Translations under genes and position numbers: made by a program | Part shown: one piece after another, positions 25,770 through 36,115 of the stretch | How positions within the stretch are numbered: the stretch's first letter is position 1 | How the letters are laid out: the number at the start of each line of letters is the position of its first letter | Origin: Spirodela intermedia | Lineage: Eukaryota; Streptophyta; Magnoliopsida; Alismatales; Araceae | Direction: 5' to 3' | Length of the DNA stretch: 64,000 nucleotides | Assembly: GCA_902729315.2 (NCBI GenBank) | Contig: LR746270.1 | Span: forward strand, 1,830,501 to 1,894,500 | Notes under the pieces: model-generated | Databases searched by the model: none | What the model saw: the letters and a program-made list of their open reading frames with translations, nothing else | Told to the model about the DNA's origin: nothing

Positions 25770-27414
25770 GATGGTGTACCTTCTCGTGCTGCTTCATCCT
25801 CCAGAACAGTGGGACATCGTCGGACTTGGTGTATCCCCCCAAGGGGTGCAACAGGAGAATGGGGTTCTTGAAACCCATCTCCAGCAGACGCCGGCGGGTG
25901 TCGTTCATGAGGAAGGCGTGCCCGTTGTGGACGGGGTTACGCAGCTGGAAGGCGAACACGGCGTCGGCACCCCTGCGGATGAATTCTTCGCGGAGTTGAG
26001 CCGGAGAAAGACGATAATGGTCGAGGCCGTCGTTGTACTTGATGGGTTCTATGACCTCGAGGTCTCCTCCTATGAGCCAGTCTCCGGCATCGGTTATGGC
26101 TTCCTGCACGTAGGGTAGGCCAGGGGCGGTCGTCCCCCATGTTCTCGCTATGCGTTCTTCTTTGTGGTGGCGGTAAATCTCGATCCTGAGGCCGAGCAGA
26201 AGACAAATCACGAGTCCCTCAGTAAAGCAGACGAGTCCAGGCCAAACGAAAGGAAAACAGAAGTGGATGGCTACTGGAGAAGGCGGCAGCCAAATAAGAG
26301 TATAAATAAATAATCAGGCTACTGTTTGTGGACCTCCGTGAGGGTTCAAAGCCCATGAATCGAATCGTCGTTCATGATATGATTATTGCTAGCTGACTAC
26401 AGAAAAGAGAGAGAGCTTTGGAGATGCGTTGACGGGGACTCGGCCCAAAAGGGCGGCAGTCAACCGACCAAATATACTCACCCAAGGGTGCGACAGCAGC
26501 AGCAGAAAAACGGCCCATAACAAGAAAGCCGGAAACGGTCCTCGTGACTTCGAGTTTTTGAGATTACTAGCTTCCGCGTCCCGCGTTGACTTTCCAGTAA
26601 ACCGAACTAAAATCTTTTTTCGGTGGGTCAAGAATCTACGGCATAATAATATCCACACACCGTTGACCTTGGTAAAAATTCAGAGTAACTATTACTTTAG
26701 CCACCCGATTCGATGTGGTGAGTAATAAGATAGCAGTTACCTTATCTGATGATAAATAAAGCTAATGGATTTTTCGACGAGGAAAGTTACGACCAGTGAA
26801 GCCCTAGAAGGCCGAGTGATCGGACTTCCACCAGCCAGCTTGTAAATAAATAAACAATCCGGATTAGAAGAGAGAGAGAGAGAGAGAGAGGATGGGCGGT
26901 CCCGAGACACTCACTTGCTCAAGACGGCGACTGGGTTGTCGGCGGCGTCCACCAGGACGACGCTGGTGTGCTCCCCGATGGCCCGCTTCTGGGAGTCGTC
27001 AACGGCTAGCACGATGGGCACGGACATGTTGACCACGCCGCCACAGCCGAGGCGGAGACAGTTGAAATGAAGAGTTTGGAGGAACTCGGCTTCTCTCATG
27101 AAGCCCCTGAGCGGGCTGGCCCACCCCTCGCTCAACACGTGGACCCACTGGAGGTCAGTCCGCGAGAGCCGGACACGTGGCTGACCCGCCATCTCCCGCC
27201 GCCTCGCCTCCCTCGTGGGCCCCGCCGGCGCCACCAGGTCAACCAGCGCGCCGCCGTCCGGCTCGATGAGGGTCAACGAAACTCTCTCGCCCCTTCTCAT
27301 CCTTCTCCCCCCCCTTCCTCTTCGACCCAGAGGGCTGAGAGATCCGGAAAAGGGCGGAGAATGGCGATGGATGATCGGGGAAAGGGCTGAGAATAGGGCA
27401 GCCATGGAGGCCAT
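24986..27414 (-). CDS. APS1: ATP sulfurylase, plastid
   Basis: Sulfate adenylyltransferase: makes adenosine 5'-phosphosulfate from ATP and sulfate, the entry step of sulfate assimilation in plastids. Exons (minus): 27414-26915, 26185-25780, 25662-25402, 25291-25205, 25123-24986 (TAG). They total 463 codons, the usual plant length, and all phases join. The start [13 protein letters not shown] opens a Ser/Arg-rich transit peptide of about 45-50 residues. Catalytic [10 protein letters not shown] lies at residues 247-256 and [10 protein letters not shown] at 349-358. Later blocks are [15 protein letters not shown] and the C-terminal [18 protein letters not shown]. An in-frame upstream extension is only leader sequence rich in CT. 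Exon 1 carries a miR395 site (27067-27087), which predicts down-regulation under sulfur starvation. Which APS paralogue this is cannot be decided. Confidence 0.96.
25730..25769. repeat. (AAAG)n tetranucleotide tract in APS intron 2
   Basis: About ten AAAG units on the plus strand, eleven bases inside the donor side of APS intron 2. Confidence 0.85.
27067..27087 (-). promoter_or_regulatory. miR395 target site in ATP sulfurylase exon 1
   Basis: The plus strand here reads like mature miR395, so the minus-strand mRNA is complementary to it. Against the miR395a sequence I recall, there is a mismatch at miRNA positions 1 and 7 and a G:U pair at 14; the other 18 positions pair, including the cleavage centre at 10-11. 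It lies in the codons for EFLQTLH. miR395 control of APS mRNAs is established in Arabidopsis. Confidence 0.85.
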
Positions 27415-27444
27415 TGCCGGGGAAGCAGCAGCTAGAGAGAGCGA

Positions 27445-27453
27445 GGGGGGGGG

Positions 27454-27488
<35 letters not shown>
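27445..27488. repeat. Poly-G and (AG)n tract in APS 5' leader
   Basis: Twelve G then about 32 bp of AG on the plus strand, some 30 bp upstream of the APS start codon. In the mRNA it is a CU/C-rich leader tract. Confidence 0.85.
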
Positions 27489-27489
<1 letters not shown>

Positions 27490-27860
27490 CAGGAGCCGTC
27501 GTATCCATGAACTGTGTAGTTCGGGGAGTGACTTATAGCGAAGGTTGCCGGCGAAATGGTAGCGAAGCCGGCGAGGGGGGATGAATCTGGACGGTGTCGG
27601 GGGAGGAAAAGATGCCCTGTTTTTAGAATTCATACGGCATAGAATACCTGGCTTTCAGAAAAGAAATGGGCAAAATGAGGTGTGCCCCCTGACAGCCCGG
27701 AAGTAGTAGAAAGGAACCTCTCAATTGACGTCACTCCCCACACTCCCACGACTCAGCTCCGAACAGCGCCGTAACACAAGATAAAGAAGTTCACCCAGTC
27801 CAAGCTCTTAAGAAGTGCCGGACTGTCTTAAAGATAGAGGAGCTCCTCGTTGTCTTCTCC

Positions 27861-27965
27861 CTTCTTCTTCTTCTTCTTCTTCTTCTTCTTCTTCTTCTTC
27901 TTCTTCTTCTTCTTCTTCTTCTTCTTCTTCTTCTTCTTCTTCTTCTTCTTCTTCTTCTTCTTCTT

Positions 27966-27995
<30 letters not shown>
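27861..27995. repeat. Pure (CTT)45 / (GAA)45 triplet tract
   Basis: 135 bp of uninterrupted CTT, GAA on the minus strand, about 450 bp upstream of the APS start codon and so in its likely promoter. The poly-Ser, poly-Phe and poly-Arg frames across it are artefacts of the repeat. Confidence 0.97.
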
Positions 27996-27999
<4 letters not shown>

Positions 28000-29398
28000 G
28001 TATTGGAAACTGTACTGATGACTCCCGGTATCGCTCCGAACTTCTGATTGTGCGCATCATATCATCTTGGTAAAGGAAGCGACGGGCTGGATAAAAAGCA
28101 GTCGCACGTTCAGCTGTCTTGCCGACGAGAATGTAGTGTGAAGTTTATGACCGCCCTCTCTACTCTCTCTGCATGCATCTCCGCGTCAGAACGAGAAAAG
28201 ATGCAACGCTGACGTCAGAAGAAAAGAACCTACTTCTGTTATACCATTTTTAAAATTCTTCTCGTGCACAAGATGTTGATTAAAATGGCCTACAAAGGGT
28301 ACTTACCACCAATGCAAACAGGGTCGATTATCAATCAGCAAATCTCTCCTTTCGTCATTCGCGATTCTATCGCTGATACCTGAGACACCCAACAAATAGT
28401 CTTCCATCCTTCGGATGATGTTAACCTGATAATCGTAGATTTCTTACGTATGTGAGACGGAGTGCGGGGTATCCGTCTCGGTAAGATAAATACAGGGAAC
28501 GGAGACTTTCAGGAGTAGTGGTGGCGTGGTCCATCCAGAGTGATCGCCCCACCAAGCATGCTCACTCACCGCGCCGGCGGCTCGTGGGCCGCCGCCCATT
28601 ACCTTCCAAAGGGAAAGAAAAATAATAAAAAAGTATATATAACTATATAAGAAGAACAGAAGGAGATTCGGCGCGTGGAGGAAGACGTTCGGTGCCCCCC
28701 CCGACCCCCCAACCCACACCGGGGTTATCCCCTTCGCCCTTCGGCTCAAGCACGATTTGCCCCCCCCCCCCCCCCCCCAACAAGCAAAAGAAAAAGAAAG
28801 AAAAAGGAAAGCTAGTGGAGACTGATGACCACCACCCTCCTCCTCCTCCATCTTTTTCTCACACGGCCACGGCCGGCAAGTCACTAAAGCATGATGCATG
28901 GGTCGGCGCCTACAAAGTTGCCCGTTAGTTTTCCCTGGGCACTCACTGAACAGCTTGCCTCTCCTCCTCTAAGCCGCTGAAACTGTTTTGAACTTCTTGG
29001 CCTCTAGGCTTCCCCCTCCTGGGGCCTTCCAACCTTGGAAAACCTTCAATCCGTTCCTTCTTCTTCTTCTTCTTCTATTGTAAAATCTTGACCTAAATGA
29101 AATCTCCGGCGTCATCATCTCCTCCCACCAATCACCCAATCTGCTACAGAAGTCTCCGGTTTATTATTTCACATGATGAGGAAGGTAGGCGGGGTGGGGG
29201 TCCAAGCTATCGTCTTGGCAACAACAAGAGCCCAGCATGACAGCAAGAAAGAAAGCAGAGCTCAACAAAACAAACAAATCCCCGCCACAGACCACCGTGT
29301 CTGTCCTGTCTGCCCCCCGGGATTGGGGATTGGGATCATGAGCTAGAAAAAGCTAAGCTCATAGCTAGCGAGTGACGGAGCGATCAATCATAGCTGGG
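27996..29398. other. APS promoter side and YGL/LRDR gene 3' flank
   Basis: No gene is supported. It holds a run of 19 C at 28760-28778, a short CTT run near 29058-29075, and GC-rich low-complexity sequence. Open frame 28899-28444 (-) is composed of Gly/Phe-rich low-complexity sequence without a family match. Confidence 0.5.
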
Positions 29399-31987
29399 TT
29401 AGTAATGGCCGGACCAGTTGGCGGCACTGTCAACCTTGCGCATGCCGCTGGTGGACTCCTTCTTCGAGCTCTCGTCCACCTTGAAAGTCGACCCACAGAC
29501 CTGGCCCTGGCTGTCGACCCTCGGCATCGGCTTCAATGCGTTTAATGGGTGCTCGTAGCTCTGCAGCCCCCCGGACGTTGTGAAGAAGCACCCTGTCAGT
29601 CGGAGACAACAACAACAACAACAACAACCAACAACAAAATGGTGTGGTGGTGTTAGGCGGGGATTCATGAGGCTGCTGTATACTACTACAACACATGCTG
29701 TTGAGTTGTTGATAGGCCCGCCGCACCTTTGGGGAACGGGGCAAATGACTTCCCACAGCCCTTCTTAATGGTGTCAGAGTCATCAGAGAGCACGAGACGC
29801 CCATCAGAATCGGTCCCCCAGAAGAACGGGACACTCTCGTCCGCATCCTGAATCAGAAGAGAAAAGGATCGAAAAATTCAGATTAAACAGACCGGCCGCA
29901 AGTTCCACAGTGCAGGAAGAATGTCGTCACATCATTTTCGATTCACTAGTATCATTTCTGAGGACTTCTCATATATTACATCTACTATCAAGTATAGAAG
30001 CACTTTTCCTCGCATGAATTCTGCCTAAAATTTATGAGAAGCATTTCCACAAATAATTAATTGTATACTTGAACAGATAATAGTTTCCCTTGTGTTTCTT
30101 CACAAACGATGAAGACTATTTTCTCACGATGAAAAAAGTCTAATCTACCGTAAAAAAATCGCAGGGATATAAATGTCAAATCAAGATGAAGAAGAAACAC
30201 ACAAAAAACAGAAATAATCTAACAACCAAACAAATAACATAGAAACGACAAGCTTTCAAGATTTTCTCCCAATATGGGGTTAATGGATTTACTTACAGCA
30301 GCAATGAATGTAGCTTTGGATAAGCTGTCATAGAGAATGAATGCAAATTTTCCACGGAGATCTCTGACGACTTGGTCCGCAGGATAAGGCCCTCTGTCCC
30401 TCAGGGTTTTGTAAGCTTCTATGACAATGGTGACTTCATTTGCAGTCTTGTTCAACCCGTACTGTTGCTTCAGAGGGAAAATGTTCTCGATGCTCCCCTC
30501 AAACAGGCAAAATATGTCGTCCACAACAGCAAACAATCTGCATAAATGAGGATCGACGGGCTCCCGGATTAAGCAAATACCTCCAAAGCGAAAAAAAGAT
30601 TAAAACTGAGAGATAGCACAGTCAAATCAATAAAGAAAAAAAGTTATCTTGGTCTTCATTCATTGAGAAGGCATGCAGAAAATAAAACGAGCCCTTCTAT
30701 AGATATACTTAGAAAGGTATTATCGGCCGTGGAATCAGATCAGAAAATAAAGTAAAGAGGACAATAAAGGCAAGTAAGTACATTAACAGCCAATTTAATA
30801 GAAAACAGAAAAAAAATGTTCAGCTCATGATTCTCCCAATGATAAGAAGATATGATATCCATACCATCAGATGAATGAACAAAAGCTAGAAAACGTACTC
30901 TTATTATGTTGATAACGTATCTCCAGAAGTACTACAATGTGTGTTCGGATCAGAAAAGGCACGAGAAAAAAAAAGAAATCATCACCATTCTTGTTACCAA
31001 GAAATAAGGGTTAACAATAATGACATAGGGCAAAGGAACCTAAAATTATATTTTCTCAGTTACCAGTGCAAAATCGTGAACCTCGAAGATGGCCAAAGCA
31101 GGAAATGTTGAGAAACGGTGAAATAAACATCAAACTTTTAGAAGCATGAAGTTGCATTTAAGATTTAATGACCAATAAGAGGAAAAACAGAGGCCAATGG
31201 TTGAGGTCACAACTGAGACGGAGTGGAGAAGAAATGACCTGCGCGACCCACGAACAATCGTTTTACTTGTGAACTGCTTGAATGTATAAGGTTTTCTGCT
31301 GTTTCAAGATTCAGAATCATCGAAAAATTTAACGGTTCTTTCGATACTTCAGGAAATCAATGGAAATTATTCTTCCCTCTCTTTATTTATCTGGAGCCGC
31401 TATGCAAACCCAATGGAGGTAGAGAGGAGGTCCAAGAAGACGGACATGAAAGGAAGTAGTAAAGTGACAAGATGAGCAAATGTAAAAATTTCAAATTCTT
31501 TCAAGAGCAGAAATAGAAAAGAAAAACCTCACAAAGATACTAAGTATAGAATCAAACGGAAGCGCCATCTAACGCTCTCCACCGAAGAAAAAAGAAAAAA
31601 ACAATCAGAACGTTTCCAGGTCAAACGATTCACAAACAGAATCCAAGCAGATTATGGAAAAAAAACTAAAAAAAAAAAAAAGTCTCCCAGACAGGTCTCA
31701 CAACACCGTGCAAAGCGATATCAGCCAGGGAACAGTAGGATCGGCGCTATGTTTAGGGATCAGAAAATCTCTGTCGAGAACGGTGGTGGTTACCTCGGTA
31801 AGAGGGGGTTCTGCTTCTCTGAAGAGTAAGCGATCGCGCCAGAGGCACCGAGGTTCACGGCCACCGCCCCTTTCCTGGCGGAGCAGAAGTCATCCACCAA
31901 GGAGCCGGCCACGTGGGGCTCCCCCGCGTCCTCAGTCCTCAGCCCCTCGGGGCTCTTCGCCACCGTCTTGTCGAAAACCGCCAGCAT
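29399..31987 (-). CDS. Aluminium-induced / TSJT1-like protein with YGL and LRDR motifs
   Basis: DUF3700 family, a class-II glutamine-amidotransferase-like fold of uncertain activity; members respond to aluminium, auxin and sugar starvation. Exons (minus): 31987-31794, 30537-30297, 29847-29727, 29592-29399 (TAA), giving 249 residues, close to the family norm. The start MLAVFDKTV is the conserved N-terminus; in this family the residue at position 2 or later does not offer the catalytic Cys of true amidotransferases. YGL lies at residues 91-93 and LRDR at 110-113 within EAYKTLRDRGPYPADQV. Further blocks are KFAFILYDS, ESVPFFWGTDSDGR, KKGCGKSFAPFPKGCFF and GSTFKVDESSKK. The first intron is 1.26 kb. 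A related paralogue assignment within the family is not possible here. Confidence 0.93.
30538..31793 (-). other. Intron 1 of the YGL/LRDR gene
   Basis: AT-rich, with a GTAACC donor and an ATGCAG acceptor on the minus strand. No insert, gene or RNA is seen. Confidence 0.7.
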
Positions 31988-32092
31988 CTTCACGCACCGC
32001 CGATCGGCAACCGATCAAGAAACCAGAAAACCCCCACTTCCGAGAGAGAGAGAATGGTCGCAGAATGCGCAGTTAGAATAGCCTCAAGGCCA

Positions 32093-32101
32093 CTATAAAT
32101 A
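32093..32101 (-). promoter_or_regulatory. Possible TATA element of the YGL/LRDR gene
   Basis: TATTTATAG on the minus strand about 105 bp upstream of the start codon, a sensible distance for a short leader. The motif is near-symmetrical, so its direction is uncertain. Confidence 0.3.
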
Positions 32102-32504
32102 GTACCGCCGGAGGCAGAGAACCATCAGACCAAAAAAGGGTCGGCGTTACCGATCAGTCAACGCCGCCCGAGGACGAGCATCCACCGTCCGACTCGGATC
32201 CGACGGTGCTCGGCCGCTTCCGGCATCAGCGACCCTTGGAGTGGGCCCCACGGACGAGATCCTCAACCCCCACGATCGCCGAGAATCCATCTGCCAACGC
32301 CGAGCGCCTCACTGAAGAATTCGCTTGTCAACGATAAATCAATGCCAGGGGGCCCTCTTTCTCTCCATGCGGCTGAACTCGTGGACTCCAAAGCCCCGAT
32401 ATACATGCGACGGCATCACAAGCCATGAGGAGAAACGAAGGCCAACCAACTATACATGGCAAGGAAATCAAGTCAAAGTTACCCACTCCGTAATCCGTCC
32501 GGGT

Positions 32505-32507
<3 letters not shown>

Positions 32508-32555
<48 letters not shown>
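32508..32555. repeat. (GA)n microsatellite
   Basis: About 48 bp of pure GA, roughly 520 bp upstream of the YGL/LRDR start codon. Confidence 0.9.
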
Positions 32556-32559
<4 letters not shown>

Positions 32560-32909
32560 TTATGCACATACAGGTCAATCCCCCCGCCTTCTTTCTCTTT
32601 ATTCAGATCACAGTGGATACGAGAAAGAAAGAAGGCAGAGTAGAGTACACAGAAGAATATTGCCCACTGCTTCAGCGTCTACCATCTCCCTGATGATCGT
32701 AAGCATCAAGACTCACCCTCATTCAGCTCCCACACAGTGTCAGAGAGGGCACGTTGACCTTCTAAGCAACCGGATGCTTCGATCCTCCTTTCCGTGGGCG
32801 TGTACCTGCACTCCAACTGGCAGCTCCAGAGAGGCAGAAGTTCAGGTTAAGTTCAGGAGAGAGAGACATGCAGCCCAGATAAGGAAAAGAAAGTGGTTCA
32901 GAAGCAGGG

Positions 32910-32910
32910 A

Positions 32911-32946
<36 letters not shown>

Positions 32947-32947
32947 C
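32910..32947. repeat. (TA)n microsatellite
   Basis: TA dinucleotides with one TG interruption near 32936. Confidence 0.85.
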
Positions 32948-33363
32948 ACAGGGGATTTGTTCATCTGTTTCTGTGTCTGTTGAATGTGTTTAGATGATTC
33001 CAGCACGTCCTGCCACAAGATGAAAGCTCAGATGAGATCCCGCCCCCCAACCCACAGATTAACCTAGAGTAATATCCTAACAAGGGACAAGGGAGAACAA
33101 AAATAAAATAAAATCTTGACCAAGGTACTCGTCATGGAAAAGTCATATTAATTAAATGAGCACGTGATGGGAGCCAAAGTTCAATTAAAATTTGCAAATT
33201 GACGATCCCATAGCAACTGCAGGCAGAGAGAGAGAGAGAGAGAGAACCAGGTGGTGGAAAAAAGAAACGATTATCACAGACTCTCCATACATAGAAACAG
33301 CAAATGGGGACTGTTAATAATGTGAGAAAAACCAAAGTTCAGAATAAGCGAATGCCTTTTGCT

Positions 33364-34865
33364 CTACTTTGGACTAGTAGAAGACAACCAGCGGAGTTTC
33401 TCAACCAAGACATTCACTTCCTCGGCATCTGTTTCTCCCGCATTTGGTCCACCTGATTTATCTACGATGCTTTCACTCAGTAATTCTTCCCAAAATTCAT
33501 CATTCAGTTCCTTTTCTCCACTTTCTTCTCGTCGCTCCCCCTGCTCTTCATCTCCCCCGTCGTGGTTCCCTGCATTCATCTCGTATGCAAGATACTCGGC
33601 CTCCGAAATTTCAGGCCCATAATCATCATATTTGGATGCTTCTATTTTAATCGTTGACTCTACATGTGGGTTTTCTGAGGACGGCACGCTGCCTCCATCA
33701 GGTCCCTGGTCGATTGACCTCCTCCTCTTCTTGCCAATAGCCTCTTCAATCTCCTTTCTTCTTTCTTTCTCCTGCACTAATTGATGGATGAATGCTGGAT
33801 TCTGCATTGCCCGCGCCAAGAATGTCATCATCTGCTGCTGTTTCTGTTCAGTTCCTTGAATTCTTTCTTCCATGGCATGGACATAGGCTCTCGTATTCTG
33901 ATGCTCCTGTCTCAGCTTCACCAACTCTGACATGAGAATATTCTTGTCTCGCTTTAATCTGTTGATTTCTCCATCCAGCCCAAATTGTCCAACCTCAAGA
34001 CAAGGACCGACGTGGTGCTGGTGATGAGAGTGAGTGGGTGGTTTTCTCCTCTTTATGGTCTTAAGAAGATGCTTCTCCCCTTTGATAAATCCCTCGTTCG
34101 CAAATTCCCATCTGTCTGGATCCACCTTTCTAAAGCCCTGCGAAATCAAATTCCATCTCAACACTGAATCCTGTGGTACCCACTAACGACAGAGCTATAC
34201 CGCAGAGAGATTCTATCCGACAAGAGAAACAAAAGGAGCCAGGCAAACAGAAGGTAGCTATACCACAGAGAGATTAAACCTGACCCCTTTTTTTGATAAG
34301 ATATGCAGGGTAGCTACATTAAGCGGAAGAACCCAGGAGAAATATATTGTATCAAAGACTAGATGAGTTCAGAAAGAACATGATAGCCAAAATAATACGA
34401 GCTTAAGCTCTGAACTCCTCCCCCCTGAGATGAATACACAAAGCGAGGGAATTTGATAACATCAGTTTATCATGAGCACCTAAACAGACGATGCTCACAG
34501 CATAACCTACAGAATCATCCGCGCGGGGTTAGCTCGACTGGCTAGAAACTTACATATGTGTTTAGCTGCCTGACGAAGCTGGAGAAGTTGCTGTGCTTAA
34601 AGTACTTGGGCAGCAAGGTCATGGAGAAAGCGTGGGGATCCCAGACCACGAAGCTACTGCTCGTGGAGCTCCATGATACCACCTGATCAGTGTCGGGATC
34701 TTCAACCATGTCGTAGATCTTGGTGAGAAAAGGAGGCGGCCCTACTTCATGCAGGCCCTCAATCGGCCGTGGAGGCTGCTGGGGCGGCCCCCATAGCGGT
34801 GGATCCCCGGAGCCAGAGGAGCCAGCCCCAGGGTACTCTTCTTTCACCGGATAGGGTAAATTCAT
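33364..34865 (-). CDS. HSFA2: Heat stress transcription factor A2-like
   Basis: Two exons (minus): 34865-34554 and 34137-33364 (TAG), 361 residues with the single 416-bp intron at the site universal in plant HSFs, inside the DNA-binding domain after QLNTY. DNA-binding domain is about residues 42-135 ([39 protein letters not shown] in two pieces, [17 protein letters not shown]). The HR-A/B coiled coil is about 157-225, with the 21-residue class A insert. NLS KKRRR is at 240-244, the AHA activation motif [10 protein letters not shown] at 317-326, and the export signal VEKLRWL at 349-355. The N-terminal PRPIEGLHE and the single C-terminal AHA plus NES favour A2. It trimerises and binds GAA/TTC heat-shock elements, and two such elements lie in its own upstream region, suggesting autoregulation or control by HsfA1. 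Confidence 0.93.
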
Positions 34866-35552
34866 AAGCGTCGCCCAATGGGGCAAGCTCGGACACAAGA
34901 TGGCCCCGAATCTTTCTGAGGTGATTCGAGCCTTCGAACCCAAAATACAGGAAAGCTGCAGAACGAATTCGGATAATTGAAGCCTCCAGGGATGAGAAAC
35001 TGCAGCAGGATGAATACAAGACAGAGACACTCCTGAGCAACTGTACAATCAACGCCGATGAAAAATAACTGATCCACCAGAAACTGCTGCTGCTCCAGCG
35101 GAGACTAACAAGGCAGAACAACTAAAATTCCCAAATCTTCAGGTTAAGAGAGTGTCAGAAGTCACCACATCTCCGTAAGTAGAGAAACAGTTGTCTGCGG
35201 TCCAGGTTTAACAAGACAGCCGAGAACAAGCAGGAACCGCGGAAACGATCTTCCGCCGGGGAAGGACGCTCCGTCACGGGCTCAAAGCTATTGTGAGCAT
35301 CAGAGGAGTAGAAAGGCAAAGAAGGACCGAGCGGAGGAACGATCAGAAGAAATCAGCGCCACCGAGGCGGAATCCCCCCACCAGCTGCTCCTCCGATGCG
35401 AGTGAAGAAGCGCGCCGCAACAAGGGAGGAGCGAGTAAGGACGCAGCGAAGAGCTCACCAGGGATTACCGTTAGTTAGCGCGGCCGGAAAAAACAAAAAG
35501 GCTTGAGCTGCAAGCAAAGGGATCTTTCGAACAGAGCAATCCGGGGTCGATT
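34866..35552 (-). other. HSFA2 5' leader region
   Basis: Lies between the HSEs and the start codon. It is probably transcribed and may be spliced; a minus-strand CTGCTGCAG near 35010-35000 could serve as an acceptor. A 71-codon upstream open frame (35077-34862) ends by overlapping the HSFA2 ATG in ATGA. Another frame opens in phase with HSFA2 from 35048. Confidence 0.45.
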
Positions 35553-35565
35553 GAAGCTTCTAGAG
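35553..35565 (-). promoter_or_regulatory. Heat-shock element 1 upstream of HSFA2
   Basis: The plus strand reads GAA-GC-TTC-TA-GAG, two perfect alternating units and one near-unit of the nGAAnnTTCnnGAAn consensus. It lies about 690 bp upstream of the start codon; HSEs work in either direction. Confidence 0.65.
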
Positions 35566-35596
35566 GCGGTGGGTGGTCGGTGATGCTCGTCACGCG

Positions 35597-35609
35597 GAAA
35601 CTTCTGGAA
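35597..35609 (-). promoter_or_regulatory. Heat-shock element 2 upstream of HSFA2
   Basis: GAA-AC-TTC-TG-GAA, a perfect three-unit HSE, 32 bp from the first element. The pair supports heat induction of the adjacent HSF gene. Confidence 0.75.
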
Positions 35610-36115
35610 CCCCGAGGGGGGACGATGGAAAATCAGGGAACTCTTAGTCAACTCTGGTGATCGGGTTTTTTATTTTATTTATTTATTTAGGAGAGAGAAT
35701 GACGATTTGTATTTTTCTCAAGCCTCGACCAACGAGTTTCCATCCGAGTTTAGAAAGAAATAAGTCAAAAGGGAATGCAGATTTTTTCCCCCCCGCAGGC
35801 CTAGTGTCGCCACGTGTCCCAGAGAGGTCTCGTCGGCCGAGACAGTAGCGTGTGCTGGCCATCCGGGGGCAGATCCCCGATGGACGGACAAGATGCAGTT
35901 TCGGAATGCATGGCAGTCGTCTCGCCAAAGCGAGCACCGTTATTCAAAAGAAACAAACAAACAAACAAACAAACAAACAAACGGAGCGCCGTTAGTCAAA
36001 CAAACAGAGGTCAAGTACTGCGACGCACGTCAACGACGACCCCTTCCACAGAGTTGGTCGGTGTAAGGGCGACGGACTACAACGCTCTATGTATATAATG
36101 AGAGAGAGTGCGGAG
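35610..36115. other. Spacer between HSFA2 promoter and RPT1 3' end
   Basis: Contains (AAAC)n at 35949-35982. No gene is seen. It includes the distal HSFA2 promoter and the RPT1 3' untranslated region. Confidence 0.5.

Larger units (their letters stand above)
32102..33363. other. Spacer between YGL/LRDR gene and HsfA2
   Basis: Holds (GA)n at 32508-32555, a TA tract at 32910-32947 and a short AG tract at 33225-33244. Open frames across these tracts are Arg-Glu repeats of no meaning. No gene is recognised. Confidence 0.5.

Noticed and set aside
27791-28060. Open frames of poly-Arg, poly-Ser and poly-Phe
   Set aside because: Pure artefacts of the CTT/GAA triplet tract.
28444-28899. Minus-strand open frame of 151 codons
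   Set aside because: Low-complexity Gly/Phe-rich text across a C homopolymer, no domain, no splice context.
34515-34550. tRNA-like GGTTAGCTCGACTGG text
   Set aside because: Resembles a D-arm only; no T-arm or acceptor stem follows, and it lies in the HSFA2 intron.
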